In this document: positions 50,003 through 58,524 of the stretch, in pieces
Numbering within the stretch: position 1 is the stretch's first letter
How the letters are laid out: every line of letters begins with the position of its first letter
Assembly (NCBI GenBank): GCA_001567505.1
Contig: LLEU01000010.1
Coordinates: forward strand, 62,001 to 126,000
Length of the DNA: 64,000 nucleotides
From: Acidobacteria bacterium OLB17
GTDB taxonomy: Bacteria; Acidobacteriota; Blastocatellia; Pyrinomonadales; Pyrinomonadaceae
Direction of reading: 5' to 3'
Translations under genes and position numbers: made by a program
The notes under the pieces: generated by a model
Told to the model about the DNA's origin: nothing
Seen by the model: only the letters and a program-made list of their open reading frames with translations
Databases searched by the model: none

Positions 50003-52237
50003 TTACTTCCCCCTTTGTACTTCGCTCAAACTTGCGCCGCGCCGCGATTCCCCGAGGATCGGAAGATCCCTTGATGCGACTTTCTCGATCCTGGCAGCAC
50101 AGGCTTTGAATTCAGGGATCTTTGAGACCGGGTCAAGCTTTGAGTTCGTCAACAGATTCGCGGCCTTTGCGTCGCCCCAATGATATGGGATAAAGATCGT
50201 GTCTTTGCGTATTGTCTTAACGACCAGGGCCGGAAAAACTCCCTCGCCCCTTCGAGATACGACTTTCACACGCTCACCGTCCGAGATGCCCATTTTTGCT
50301 GCTGTTTCCGGATGGATCTCTACATACGGCTCCGGACATTGCTCGACGAGAAAACCGATACGTCGTGTCTGATTCCCGGAAAGGTATTGATAAACGACAC
50401 GTCCGGTCGTAAGTGCGAGCGGATAATCTTCGTCCGGGATCTCGTCAGGGCCCTTATATTCGACCGCAAAGAACTTTGCCTTTCCGTCCGGGTGATAGAA
50501 CTTCTTATCCTCGAACATTCGCGGTGTTCCTTTGCTTTCTTCTGTCGGGCACGGCCACATTACGCCGTTCTGCGCATCGATCTTCTCGTAGGTAATACCG
50601 TAGTAATCGGCTTTCCCGCCTTTTGACGCCGCCCGAAGTTCGTCGAAGATCTCGCGGGGTGTATTGAACTTGAAGTATTTCTCCCGCCCCATTCTGCAGG
50701 CGATCTCTTTCGCGATCCACCAGTCGGGTTTAGCCTCGCCGATCGGGTCGATCGCTTTGTTGATCTTAACGACGCGTGCCTCTGCACTTGCCGTAACGCC
50801 TTCGTCCTCAGCCCATGTCGTGGTCGGCAGGATAACGTCGGCGAATCGCGACGACTCCGACATAAAGAAATCGATATTGACGTAAAACTCGAGTCCTTCG
50901 AGTGACTCTCGGATCGCGTTCACGTCCGGAAGCGAGACCATTCCGTTGTTGCATGTCGAGATGAGGGCCTTTATTTCGCCCTGCCGCATCTTTTCGTACA
51001 TCTCGACGACCGAAACGCCCGCTTCGGGAAGTTCGTCCTCGGGCAGGCCCCAGAATTCGCACATATGCTTGCGGTCCTCGGGATTCGTCATCGATCGCTG
51101 CCCGGGAAGCTGGTCGGCCTTTTGCCCGTGTTCACGGCCGCCCTGGCCGTTTCCCTGCCCCGTGATGGTCCCGTAACCTCGGCCGGGAGCGCCGATCTTG
51201 CCAGTTGCAAGGACAATATTGATATAACTCAAAACGTTATCGACGCCGTTCGAATGGTGCTCGATGCCGCGAGCGTGAAGTATCATCCCGGTGCTCGCCT
51301 GACCGTAAAGGATCGCGGCCTTCTCGATCTTTGCGGGATCGACGCCGGAAAGTTCGCCGGCACGTGATGGCGGATACTTATCTATTACCGACTTAACGGC
51401 ATCCCAATCGTTGGTGTGGTTCGCAATGAACTCCTCATCGATCAGGCCTTCGCGAATTATGACGTTAAGGAGGCCGTTGGCGACGGCGACGTCGGTTCCC
51501 GGCTTGAGCTGCAAATGGATGTCTCCTTGCCGGGCGGTCGCGGTCGCTCGTGGGTCGATAACGATCCATCGACCGCCGGCGTCCCTTTGCTGCCAAAGGT
51601 ATTTATTTAGGATCGGGAAGGTCTCCGCACAGTTTGAACCCGCGATCATCAAGACCTCTGCAAGCGGAATATCGTCCCATGAATTCGCGACCCGATCGAC
51701 CCCGAACGCCTTATTATTTCCGGCCGCCGCACTCACCATGCAAAGTCGGCCGTTATAATCGACATATCGCGTTCCCAAGCCTAGGCGGGCGAATTTGCCC
51801 ATTACGTAAGTCTTTTCGGTCGTGAGCGACGAGCCTGAGTACACACCGACGGAGTTCTTGCCGTATTTCGCCTGGATCTCTTTGAGCTTTGATACGACAA
51901 GGTCAAGGGCATCATCCCACGTTGCTCGCTCGAAGACGCCGTTCTTCTTCACGAGCGGATAGAGAAGACGATCGGGATGGTGAGTCTGCAGATAAGCCGT
52001 CACGCCTTTCGGGCAGAGTTTTCCTTCGTTTACAGGAAAATCGTATCGCGGTTCGAAGCCAACGACCTGTTCGTCCTGGACTAGAAGATACATCCCGCAC
52101 TGAACACCGCAATAAGGACAGTGCGTCGGGACGGCACGGTCGATCTTTCGGTCGGCGTGCCATCCGTCGATCGGGGCATCGTAAAGATGTGGCCCGTATT
52201 TCTCAATTATCTCGCTTAGATTCTCAACTTTAGACAT
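50003..52237 (-). CDS. Molybdopterin oxidoreductase, Nas-like nitrate reductase catalytic subunit
   Basis: 744 residues from ATG 52237 (GGAGG 6 bases upstream); the frame extends 57 codons into the upstream gene. N-terminal 4Fe-4S site CPYCGVQCGMYL with KLCPKG, Mo ligand Cys in NGRLCMVSAAAG, and the cofactor loop GQGNGQGGREHGQKADQLPG, which is typical of assimilatory (NasA/NasC) nitrate reductases; formate dehydrogenases are the next closest group. No Tat signal, so cytoplasmic. Operon partners (4Fe-4S subunit, Rieske, membrane subunit) are not those of a known assimilatory enzyme, which suggests a membrane-linked respiratory or detoxifying role. Nitrate as substrate is likely but not proven. 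Confidence 0.88.
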   Translation of the reverse strand: MSKVENLSEIIEKYGPHLYDAPIDGWHADRKIDRAVPTHCPYCGVQCGMYLLVQDEQVVGFEPRYDFPVNEGKLCPKGVTAYLQTHHPDRLLYPLVKKNGVFERATWDDALDLVVSKLKEIQAKYGKNSVGVYSGSSLTTEKTYVMGKFARLGLGTRYVDYNGRLCMVSAAAGNNKAFGVDRVANSWDDIPLAEVLMIAGSNCAETFPILNKYLWQQRDAGGRWIVIDPRATATARQGDIHLQLKPGTDVAVANGLLNVIIREGLIDEEFIANHTNDWDAVKSVIDKYPPSRAGELSGVDPAKIEKAAILYGQASTGMILHARGIEHHSNGVDNVLSYINIVLATGKIGAPGRGYGTITGQGNGQGGREHGQKADQLPGQRSMTNPEDRKHMCEFWGLPEDELPEAGVSVVEMYEKMRQGEIKALISTCNNGMVSLPDVNAIRESLEGLEFYVNIDFFMSESSRFADVILPTTTWAEDEGVTASAEARVVKINKAIDPIGEAKPDWWIAKEIACRMGREKYFKFNTPREIFDELRAASKGGKADYYGITYEKIDAQNGVMWPCPTEESKGTPRMFEDKKFYHPDGKAKFFAVEYKGPDEIPDEDYPLALTTGRVVYQYLSGNQTRRIGFLVEQCPEPYVEIHPETAAKMGISDGERVKVVSRRGEGVFPALVVKTIRKDTIFIPYHWGDAKAANLLTNSKLDPVSKIPEFKACAARIEKVASRDLPILGESRRGASLSEVQRGK

Positions 52238-53318
52238 TAGGTCCTCCAACTCTGGAGCCAAAAAATACAGGTTCGGCCTTATCCGGGGCTTTCGCATACG
52301 CAAGCCCGCGCATAACGCGTTTGCAGCGAGGACAGTAATCTTGGAGCGTATGGCCGTTCTTGAGGCGATAATCGTAGCCAAGCTCGTCAACAAGGCGCTT
52401 AAGGTCATCCATCCAAAGCTTACCGACGAACGCGGCCTTGCATCTGGGACAGATGGCTTGCTCCATCTCGGCGGAGCGGTTCTGATAAAGCTCGACGCCG
52501 ACGGATGCTGGTCGCTGTACGATGTGGAAGAGCTTTCCGAACGGAAGGAAGAAGAGTGTCATTATGACAAGAGCCTGGTGAGAGAGCGAAATGAAGGAAT
52601 ACATATAGCCCTCGAACCAGAGGCTCGACGCCGTAAGCATGATCCCTGAGACAGAGATCGCGATAAGCAGCAAATGCGGGACGAAGTCCAGCAGGAATTG
52701 CTGCAAAGCGATGGCCCCGCGATCATTCAAACGACGGTGGATCGCTATCGCACAGCCGATCATCACCATCACGGCCGAAATATCAAGGCCGTGGAACGTG
52801 ATCCACGCGATCAAGCTGCGGCCGTTCATCACGATAAGTGGGAAGCCGAACAGGTGGGCCCGATAACCCATATCGCCTTCGAGGGTGAAATGGACCCAGC
52901 CAAATACGAGCGGGAACGTGATCGCAGCAGCAAGAATGCAGCCCCACATTATGAAGAAGTGCATTATCCACCGCTGCCGTGCACGCTTAAAGATAAAGCG
53001 TTGCTCGACCAGATTAGTGGCGATGCTCGTCGCCGCACTCTTCGCACTTTTCGCGAATTTCCGCCTATTGAAGAAAAGCTGGAGTCCGCGTTTGAAGTAT
53101 ATTCGCGTTGCCGGCCTCTGCAGCCAGACCGCATAGCGAAAGGCAATAGCGCCAAACGCCACGATGCTTGCGATCGTATAGCCGAAAAGTGCGGAATCGA
53201 AATTCTCTAGATTGCGCGAGCCGATAATGACAAGAGCGGTAAGAACCACGGAAGAGATCAAACCGATGATCGTTGGGTTCCTGTAACTTAGCTTTTGCGG
53301 AGCTGGTGTTGACTCCAT
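52230..53318 (-). CDS. Polytopic membrane subunit with paired CPRC motifs, first gene of Nas-like operon
   Basis: 362 residues. Six to seven transmembrane helices; the layout from about residue 110 (RWIMHFFIMWGC, ITFHGLD, FVPHLLLIAISVSG, SLSHQALVIMTLF, GKLFHIVQRP) resembles NarI-like cytochrome b domains, with several His in helices that could bind haem. After the last helix come two CPRC motifs about 45 residues apart (ICPRCKAAF, YCPRCKRVM), a rubredoxin- or zinc-ribbon-like site. It overlaps the molybdoenzyme start by 8 bases. It probably connects quinone or the Rieske protein to the Fe-S subunit. Confidence 0.8.
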   Translation of the reverse strand: MESTPAPQKLSYRNPTIIGLISSVVLTALVIIGSRNLENFDSALFGYTIASIVAFGAIAFRYAVWLQRPATRIYFKRGLQLFFNRRKFAKSAKSAATSIATNLVEQRFIFKRARQRWIMHFFIMWGCILAAAITFPLVFGWVHFTLEGDMGYRAHLFGFPLIVMNGRSLIAWITFHGLDISAVMVMIGCAIAIHRRLNDRGAIALQQFLLDFVPHLLLIAISVSGIMLTASSLWFEGYMYSFISLSHQALVIMTLFFLPFGKLFHIVQRPASVGVELYQNRSAEMEQAICPRCKAAFVGKLWMDDLKRLVDELGYDYRLKNGHTLQDYCPRCKRVMRGLAYAKAPDKAEPVFFGSRVGGPNV

Positions 53319-53448
53319 TTTGCTCTCCCTCCCGATGCGAACGGGAATTGCCTTGATAACCTGTTCAGCCCAAGGACGCCAAATGCTCGAAGGTTCACCT
53401 CAAGCCTGTCGCCTGACAAATACCAAATGACCGGATCCTACGTTAAGT

Positions 53449-53492
53449 TATATATCACTTTGCGAGCAGAACCAAATATGACAAAAATCATA
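53449..53492 (-). promoter_or_regulatory. Class II activator site plus -10 box for the Nas-like operon
   Basis: TATGACAAAAATCATA at 53477-53492 is a perfect TATGA-N6-TCATA palindrome. On the minus strand a TATATA box at 53454-53449 predicts a start near 53442, so the palindrome centre (53484.5) is at about -42, the classic Crp/Fnr class II position. The leader to the ATG at 53318 is about 125 bases. Confidence 0.7.
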
Positions 53493-53576
53493 AAGTTGTC
53501 CGATTTTGACCGCAAAGAAGTGCTTGTTTTTCAAAAAGTTACGGCGGTGGAAGGGTGAGAAAACATTACAGAAAAA

Positions 53577-54251
53577 TCAGCTTTCGAGATGGGCCGAAAG
53601 TCCGTCGGTAGAATCGATCAAGATCTTTCCCTTTTCGATTCGAATGTCGCCAATAGCGGCAAGATGTCGGATAGTTCGGATCGCGGTCTCCGTCGTAAGG
53701 CCAGCCATTCGTGCGATATCCTCGCGTCGAAGTTTGATCTTGAGAGGCGGCTCGTCCGAGGATGCGCTGAACAATCGGATGAGTACGCCGGCGATCCGCT
53801 GTTCCGCAGACCCGCCCGCGAGGGTCCGGATCAATGCGGTTTTCTGCCTCAGCATGGACGACATCCAGTTGAGAACGGCGAGCGTGAATTCCGGCGATTC
53901 CGCCAATAGCTTGAACACATCGTCACGATGCAGAAGCAAGATCTCCGATTCCTCGAGCGCGTAGGCAGATGCAGGATAAACGTCGCCGTCAACTACGGGT
54001 GGGACCGCAAACATCTCACCTGCACCGAAGATGCCGATTATCACTTCTTTCCCCGGATCAGGGAACTGCACCATTTTCACACGTCCGCTTATTATGATCG
54101 GCAAATACTCGGCATTCTCGCCAACAGCAAATAACTCTTCGTTCGGAAAATATTGCCGATGGTGCCCGTAAGCGGCCAACACGCGCTTGAGCTCGTCGCT
54201 GGCTATCGAGAGAATTGGTTTTACCCTTTGGACGGACTTGGCCTTTGGCAT
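53577..54251 (-). CDS. Crp/Fnr-family transcriptional regulator without cysteines
   Basis: 224 residues. N-terminal cyclic-nucleotide-binding-like barrel (residues 20-130), dimer helix, and a C-terminal winged helix (REDIARMAGLTTETAIRTIR) with the E-x-x-x-R recognition helix typical of the family. There is no Cys at all, so it is not an Fe-S FNR; a haem-based DNR/NnrR-like NO sensor or a cAMP-type CRP are options. Its own promoter region holds a TATGA-N6-TCATA palindrome, and the same palindrome lies before RIC and the Nas-like operon, which is transcribed away on the same strand 258 bases later. I infer that it controls these. Confidence 0.9.
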   Translation of the reverse strand: MPKAKSVQRVKPILSIASDELKRVLAAYGHHRQYFPNEELFAVGENAEYLPIIISGRVKMVQFPDPGKEVIIGIFGAGEMFAVPPVVDGDVYPASAYALEESEILLLHRDDVFKLLAESPEFTLAVLNWMSSMLRQKTALIRTLAGGSAEQRIAGVLIRLFSASSDEPPLKIKLRREDIARMAGLTTETAIRTIRHLAAIGDIRIEKGKILIDSTDGLSAHLES

Positions 54252-54266
54252 CTCAGCGGCGGTCGT

Positions 54267-54294
54267 ATCTTATGACCCTAGTCATATTTTGCAA
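54267..54294 (-). promoter_or_regulatory. Promoter of the Crp/Fnr gene with embedded palindrome
   Basis: Minus strand: TTGCAA (54294-54289), 16 bases, TAAGAT (54272-54267). TATGACCCTAGTCATA (54271-54286) fills the spacer, so binding would block this promoter (autorepression). On the plus strand the same site would sit at -41.5 for a start near 54320 with TAAGAT at 54308-54313, pointing at the 54397 gene. Confidence 0.55.
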
Positions 54295-54396
54295 CTTCTC
54301 GGCCGCGTAAGATAGTTTACGAAAACGATTTTCAATTATGAACGATATCGGCCGTCAATATATGACGGGTATCGGAGTTCAACATCTTGATCACAT

Positions 54397-54806
54397 ATGT
54401 ATTCAGCAGTTTCATTTTTTTGGGCCGGGATGATCTTCGCGATCTCTTTCCTTGAGGCACCGTTAAAGTTTAGAGCTCCCGGTATTACGACAGGCCTCGG
54501 GCTCGGTATCGGGAAGATCGTGTTTAAGGCTCTCAATCGCGTCGAGCTTGTCCTAGCAGCTGTGATGCTCGGCATCCTCGCAACTTACCCGACGTTTGCG
54601 GCATGGCAGGCATACCTCTTCGCATTTGTCGCGATCGTGCTATGCCTGCAAACTGTCTGGCTGCTTCCGGCGTTGAGCCGTCGAGCCGACATTGTCATTT
54701 CGGGCGAAAAGCTCCAAGAGGCCGGCTCCACCTCATCTTCATCACGTTCGACATACTTAAGATCTCCTTCCTTATCGCGATCGGCATCGGATCAATTTCG
54801 CGTTGA
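54397..54806 (+). pseudogene. Small four-helix membrane protein (DUF4149-like), frameshifted near its end
   Basis: The ATG 54397 frame (MYSAVSFFWAGMIFAISFLE) gives three hydrophobic helices with FRAPGITTGLGLGIGKIVFKALNR (split here as FRAPGITTGLGLGI and KIVFKALNR). After KLQEAG the sequence turns into a Ser-rich out-of-frame tail, whereas the other frame reads LHLIFITFDILKISFLIAIG, clearly the last helix, and ends at 54806. One base is missing around 54721-54727. The continued ORF to 54861 is therefore an artefact. Function unknown. It is divergent from the Crp/Fnr gene and may share its palindrome. Confidence 0.65.
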
Positions 54807-54876
54807 TCGGTCGAAAAGACACCGTCTTTTGTCGGGAATTTGCCATCGCGCACATCAATAACGGAAGATAGCAGGT

Positions 54877-55448
54877 ATGACAACCCTAACGACAGGAAAA
54901 CTTGCAGCAGCTCAGCGAGTCGAGCTGCTCGCCGAATTGGAGGCGCGGTTCAACGAGAATCCGAAGCGACACAAAGGCATCAAGTGGGACGACGTCTTGG
55001 CAAAACTCGAAGCGCAACCCGACAAACTCTGGTCGCTTGCCGAGATGGAGAGAACAGGCGGCGAGCCGGACGTGTAGGATTCGACAGAAAGACCGGCGAG
55101 TATCATTTCGTCGATTGTGCGGATGAGACGCCGAAAGGCCGTAGAAGCATTTGTTATGATCAGGCTGCGTGGGAATCACGAAAAGAGCACAAGCCCGTCA
55201 ACGGAAGTGCGGTCGCTATGGCGGAAGAAATTGGGATCGAGATCCTGACGGAGGAACAGTACGCCGGGCTTCAGAAGCTGGGCAAGTTCGATCTAAAAAC
55301 TTCGAGTTGGCTCAGGACGCCCGACGCCGTTCGCGCACTTGGCGGAGCACTCTTTGGCGATCGTCGCTACGATCGCGTGTTCACATTCCACAACGGCGCT
55401 GAATCGTATTACGCCGCACGCGGCTTTCGCGGGATCCTGAAGGTCTGA
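54877..55448 (+). pseudogene. DUF4256-family protein, frameshifted
   Basis: The ATG 54877 frame (MTTLTTGKLAAAQRVELLAE) covers the N-terminal third and stops at TAG 55075 right after TGGEPDV. Adding one G there continues as VGFDRKTGEYHFVDCADETP and runs to 55448 (RGFRGILKV), the end typical of DUF4256. The complete protein would be about 190 residues. The family has no known function. One missing base makes it either a fresh pseudogene or a sequencing error. The combined sequence is well conserved on both sides of the break, which favours an error. Confidence 0.7.
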
Positions 55449-55495
55449 GCGCTACGCCTTGTTCTTCTCGTCCCAGAGCATCGCCTCCCACAACT

Positions 55496-55516
55496 CGACC
55501 TAGTTCCGCTAGGTCG
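55496..55516. terminator. Hairpin between convergent DUF4256 and flavoprotein genes
   Basis: CGACCTAG (55496-55503) and CTAGGTCG (55509-55516), a perfect 8-bp stem with a 5-base loop, directly at the stop of the flavoprotein gene. There is no T tract, so termination is uncertain. Confidence 0.4.
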
Positions 55517-57454
55517 TTACCGCTTGCGGTTCTGACTACCTGCGAGTTGCACGAGATTACCCACCACGGTCGGGCCGTATTTTACGTTGCCGGCTTTGGT
55601 GACGTTGTACCAGAAGGCCTGCATGTCCCAGGCGGCGGTGGGGCAGCGTTCGGCGCAGAGGCCGCAGTGGAGGCAGACGTCTTCGTCTTTGACCATCACG
55701 CGGCCCGTCTTGAGGCCGCTTTGGACGTAGATGTCCTGCGTCGAATTCAAGGCCGGAACCTTGGTACGCGAGCGAAGGTCGTTCTCCTCGCCATCGGGTA
55801 TAAAGCTGATGCAGCTTGTCGGGCAGATATCGACGCATGCGTCACACTCGATGCACTTCGGCGCGTCAAAAACGGTCTGCACGTCGCAATTTAAGCAACG
55901 GAGAGCCTCTTCGAAACCGGCAAGCGGTGAAAAACCGAGTTCGACCTCCTGCTTGCGGTCGGCGAGCGTCTTTGTCTTCGGAGCTTGCGGTACGACTAGG
56001 CGGTCGTATTCGTCGATCTTGCTGTCGTAAGCCCATTCGTGGATACCCATCTTCATCGAGACGAGGTTGACGTGCGGCGGCGGCCGATGCGTCAAGAGAT
56101 TCTCGCCGCGGCAGAAGAGGTCGATCGAGATCGCCGCCTGATGGCCGTGTGCGACGGCCGTGATCACATTCTCCGGACCGAAGGCGGCGTCACCGCCAAA
56201 GAATACCCGCGGATTCGTCGATTGGAAGGTCGTCTTATCGACAATCGGCATTTCCCATTTGTCGAAGTCAACGCCGAGATTGCGTTCGATCCACGGGAAG
56301 GCATTCTCTTGCCCGATCGCAACAAGAACGTCGTCCGCAGGATAAAAGACCTCCGGCTCACCCGTCGGCACGAGCGAGCGCTTGCCATTATCGTCGTAAA
56401 CAGCCTCGACCTTTTCGAACATCACTCCTTTGAGCCGGTATGGAGCGCGGACACTCTTGTCCGCATCATCCGCACCACGGACGACCGGTGTGTCCGGCGC
56501 CAAAGCAAAGTCGGTGGGGACGGTAGTGTCCCCGCTCCGTTCGACCACGAAGCTTTTCGGGACGTGGTTGTCGATGATCGGGATGTCCTCGTGCATCGCA
56601 TCCTCTTTTTCCCACGGGCTCGCCTTCATCGTTTCAAAGGGCGAGCGGACGATCACCTTTACGTCCTCGCCGCCGAGGCGTCGTGCAGTGCGGCAGCAGT
56701 CCATCGCGGTGTTTCCGCCGCCGAGGACGATCACTTTCTTTCCGATCGATCGCGTATGCTCAAATGCAACACTTGCCAGCCAGTTTATACCGATATGAAT
56801 GTTCGCGTCGCCTTCCTCGCGGCCCGGTATGTTGAGCTCGCGGCCACGCGGGGCTCCAGTCCCGACAAAGACCGCGTCGTATCCGGCATCAAGCACCTCT
56901 TTTAGCGATGAGACGTAGTGCTTGAAATGCGTGTGAATGCCGAGGTCAAGGATATAATTTACTTCTTCATCGAGCACCGTTTCCGGTAGGCGGAACGCCG
57001 GGATCTGCGAGAGCATAAAGCCGCCGCCCTTTATCTGCTCGTCAAACAGGTGGATCTCGTAGCCGAGCGGCGCAAGATCCCGAGCGACCGTAAGCGACGC
57101 CGGGCCGGCACCGATCAATGCGATCTTTTTGCCGTTGGAGGCGAACGGAGCTTGCGGCATTAGGTGCTTTACTTCGTCGCGATTATCGGCGGCGACACGC
57201 TTGAGGCGGCAAATAGCGACCGGTTCCTCATCAATGCGGCCTCGGCGGCACGCAGGTTCGCACGGCCGATCACACGTTCGTCCGAGCACGCCGGGAAATA
57301 CGTTCGATTCCCAGTTGATCATATACGCTTCGGTGTATTTGCCCTCAGCGATCAAGCGAATGTATTGGGGCACGGGCGTGTGAGCTGGACAGGCGTACTG
57401 GCAGTCAACGACTTTGTGAAAGTATTCGGGGTCGGTAATATTTGTGGGTTTCAA
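55517..57454 (-). CDS. GltD-like FAD/NAD(P) oxidoreductase with C-terminal ferredoxin domain
   Basis: About 645 residues from TTG 57454 (GAGGA 8 bases upstream). N-terminal GltD-type Fe-S domain with CQYACPAHTPV and CDRPCEPACRRG; FAD domain starting at KIALIGAGPASLTVARDL; NAD(P) domain with KVIVLGGGNTAMDCCRTARR; C-terminal part with CIECDACVDICPTSC and CLHCGLCAERCP, two 4Fe-4S clusters. Such proteins move electrons between NAD(P)H and ferredoxin or between ferredoxin and another partner. It could balance the ferredoxin made by the KorAB enzyme encoded 10 kb away; that link is inference. It stands alone on its strand. Confidence 0.87.
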   Translation of the reverse strand: MKPTNITDPEYFHKVVDCQYACPAHTPVPQYIRLIAEGKYTEAYMINWESNVFPGVLGRTCDRPCEPACRRGRIDEEPVAICRLKRVAADNRDEVKHLMPQAPFASNGKKIALIGAGPASLTVARDLAPLGYEIHLFDEQIKGGGFMLSQIPAFRLPETVLDEEVNYILDLGIHTHFKHYVSSLKEVLDAGYDAVFVGTGAPRGRELNIPGREEGDANIHIGINWLASVAFEHTRSIGKKVIVLGGGNTAMDCCRTARRLGGEDVKVIVRSPFETMKASPWEKEDAMHEDIPIIDNHVPKSFVVERSGDTTVPTDFALAPDTPVVRGADDADKSVRAPYRLKGVMFEKVEAVYDDNGKRSLVPTGEPEVFYPADDVLVAIGQENAFPWIERNLGVDFDKWEMPIVDKTTFQSTNPRVFFGGDAAFGPENVITAVAHGHQAAISIDLFCRGENLLTHRPPPHVNLVSMKMGIHEWAYDSKIDEYDRLVVPQAPKTKTLADRKQEVELGFSPLAGFEEALRCLNCDVQTVFDAPKCIECDACVDICPTSCISFIPDGEENDLRSRTKVPALNSTQDIYVQSGLKTGRVMVKDEDVCLHCGLCAERCPTAAWDMQAFWYNVTKAGNVKYGPTVVGNLVQLAGSQNRKR

Positions 57455-57636
57455 GGTAAAATTCCTCGTCAACGTATGATCGGTGCGCTTGTATTCTAAG
57501 TCACAAGCCGACCCACCCGCAAGGAATTTCCGAGTAAATCTTCTTTTCAACGGCACCAGAAATAAACTAGAATCTAGAAGCGGCTCAACGGGCCGCAGAT
57601 CACGCTTCGCACTCGATCGGCGACTATTTTACTTCA

Positions 57637-58524
57637 ATGGGATCATTTTTTGCTGCGGCCACGCTCGACGCTGTCGGCCTTTGGGCCTACATTCTTGTTT
57701 TCGTCATCGGAGCGTGCATCGGCAGTTTCCTGAACGTCGTCATTTATCGCGTGCCGACTGAAAGGTCGCTTTTGACGTCATCAGCGTGCCCTAGATGCGG
57801 GAACGCGATCCCGTTCTACTTTAATATCCCGATCCTTGGTTGGATAGTCCTCGGCGGCAAATGTGCGAGCTGCAAGGGATCGATCGCCTGGCGGTATCCG
57901 GCGATCGAACTTCTGACCGCGCTGGTCTTCGTAGCGATTCTCTTCCAGATAGGTCCGACCGCGTATCTTCCCGTAGCTCTTGCATTTGCGGCAGCGATCA
58001 TCGCCCTAATTTTTATCGACGCGGACAATATGATCTTGCCGAACGTGATCACGTATCCGCTCTTCATTGTTGCTCTAGTCGTACGGGTCGTATTCCCGAT
58101 TCTCCTCGGTGACAGCTACTTCCCGGATACAAAGGTCACGCCCATCAGCGGCCTTGAGTTCGCCGGCCTTCCACCGTGGGCCATCAGTCTTGCGGGTGCT
58201 CTGTTCGGAGCCGTTGTCGGCGGAGGCTCGCTCTGGCTGATCGGCGTTCTCTGGAAGCTCTTGAGGAAGGTCGATGCGATGGGCCTGGGCGATGTTAAAC
58301 TCCTCCTCGGGATCGGCGCTCTGCTCGGTTGGCGCCTTACGCTGCTCACGATCTTTCTTGGAGCGTTCACGGGTGCAGTCGCTGGCGTCGCAATGCTTGC
58401 CGGCAGAAAGGATAAGGACCTTCAGACTCAAATTCCCTTCGGAATTTTCCTCGGGATAGGTGCCCTGGTTTCTCTACTGTTCGGCGAGCGAATGATCACA
58501 TGGTACCTGGGCCAGTTCTACTGA
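57637..58524 (+). CDS. Prepilin leader peptidase / N-methyltransferase (A24 family)
   Basis: 295 residues, about eight transmembrane helices. N-terminal domain with the GSFLNVVIYRVP motif and four Cys (CPRCGNAI, CASCKG) as in TFPP peptidases. The catalytic aspartates are in FIDADNMILPN and AMGLGDVKLL. It cleaves and methylates type IV prepilins or type II secretion pseudopilins at the inner membrane. No pilus genes are near. The stop overlaps the end of a small convergent gene by 7 bases. Confidence 0.93.
   Translation: MGSFFAAATLDAVGLWAYILVFVIGACIGSFLNVVIYRVPTERSLLTSSACPRCGNAIPFYFNIPILGWIVLGGKCASCKGSIAWRYPAIELLTALVFVAILFQIGPTAYLPVALAFAAAIIALIFIDADNMILPNVITYPLFIVALVVRVVFPILLGDSYFPDTKVTPISGLEFAGLPPWAISLAGALFGAVVGGGSLWLIGVLWKLLRKVDAMGLGDVKLLLGIGALLGWRLTLLTIFLGAFTGAVAGVAMLAGRKDKDLQTQIPFGIFLGIGALVSLLFGERMITWYLGQFY

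Noticed and set aside
55449..55495. Minus-strand reading VELWEAMLWDEKNKA followed by a stop, looking like a protein C-terminus
   Set aside because: Only 15 codons between stops, no upstream continuation; could be a gene remnant but too short to support.
56039..56905. 288-codon plus-strand frame opposite the GltD-like gene
   Set aside because: Antisense of a conserved flavoprotein; no independent coding signs.
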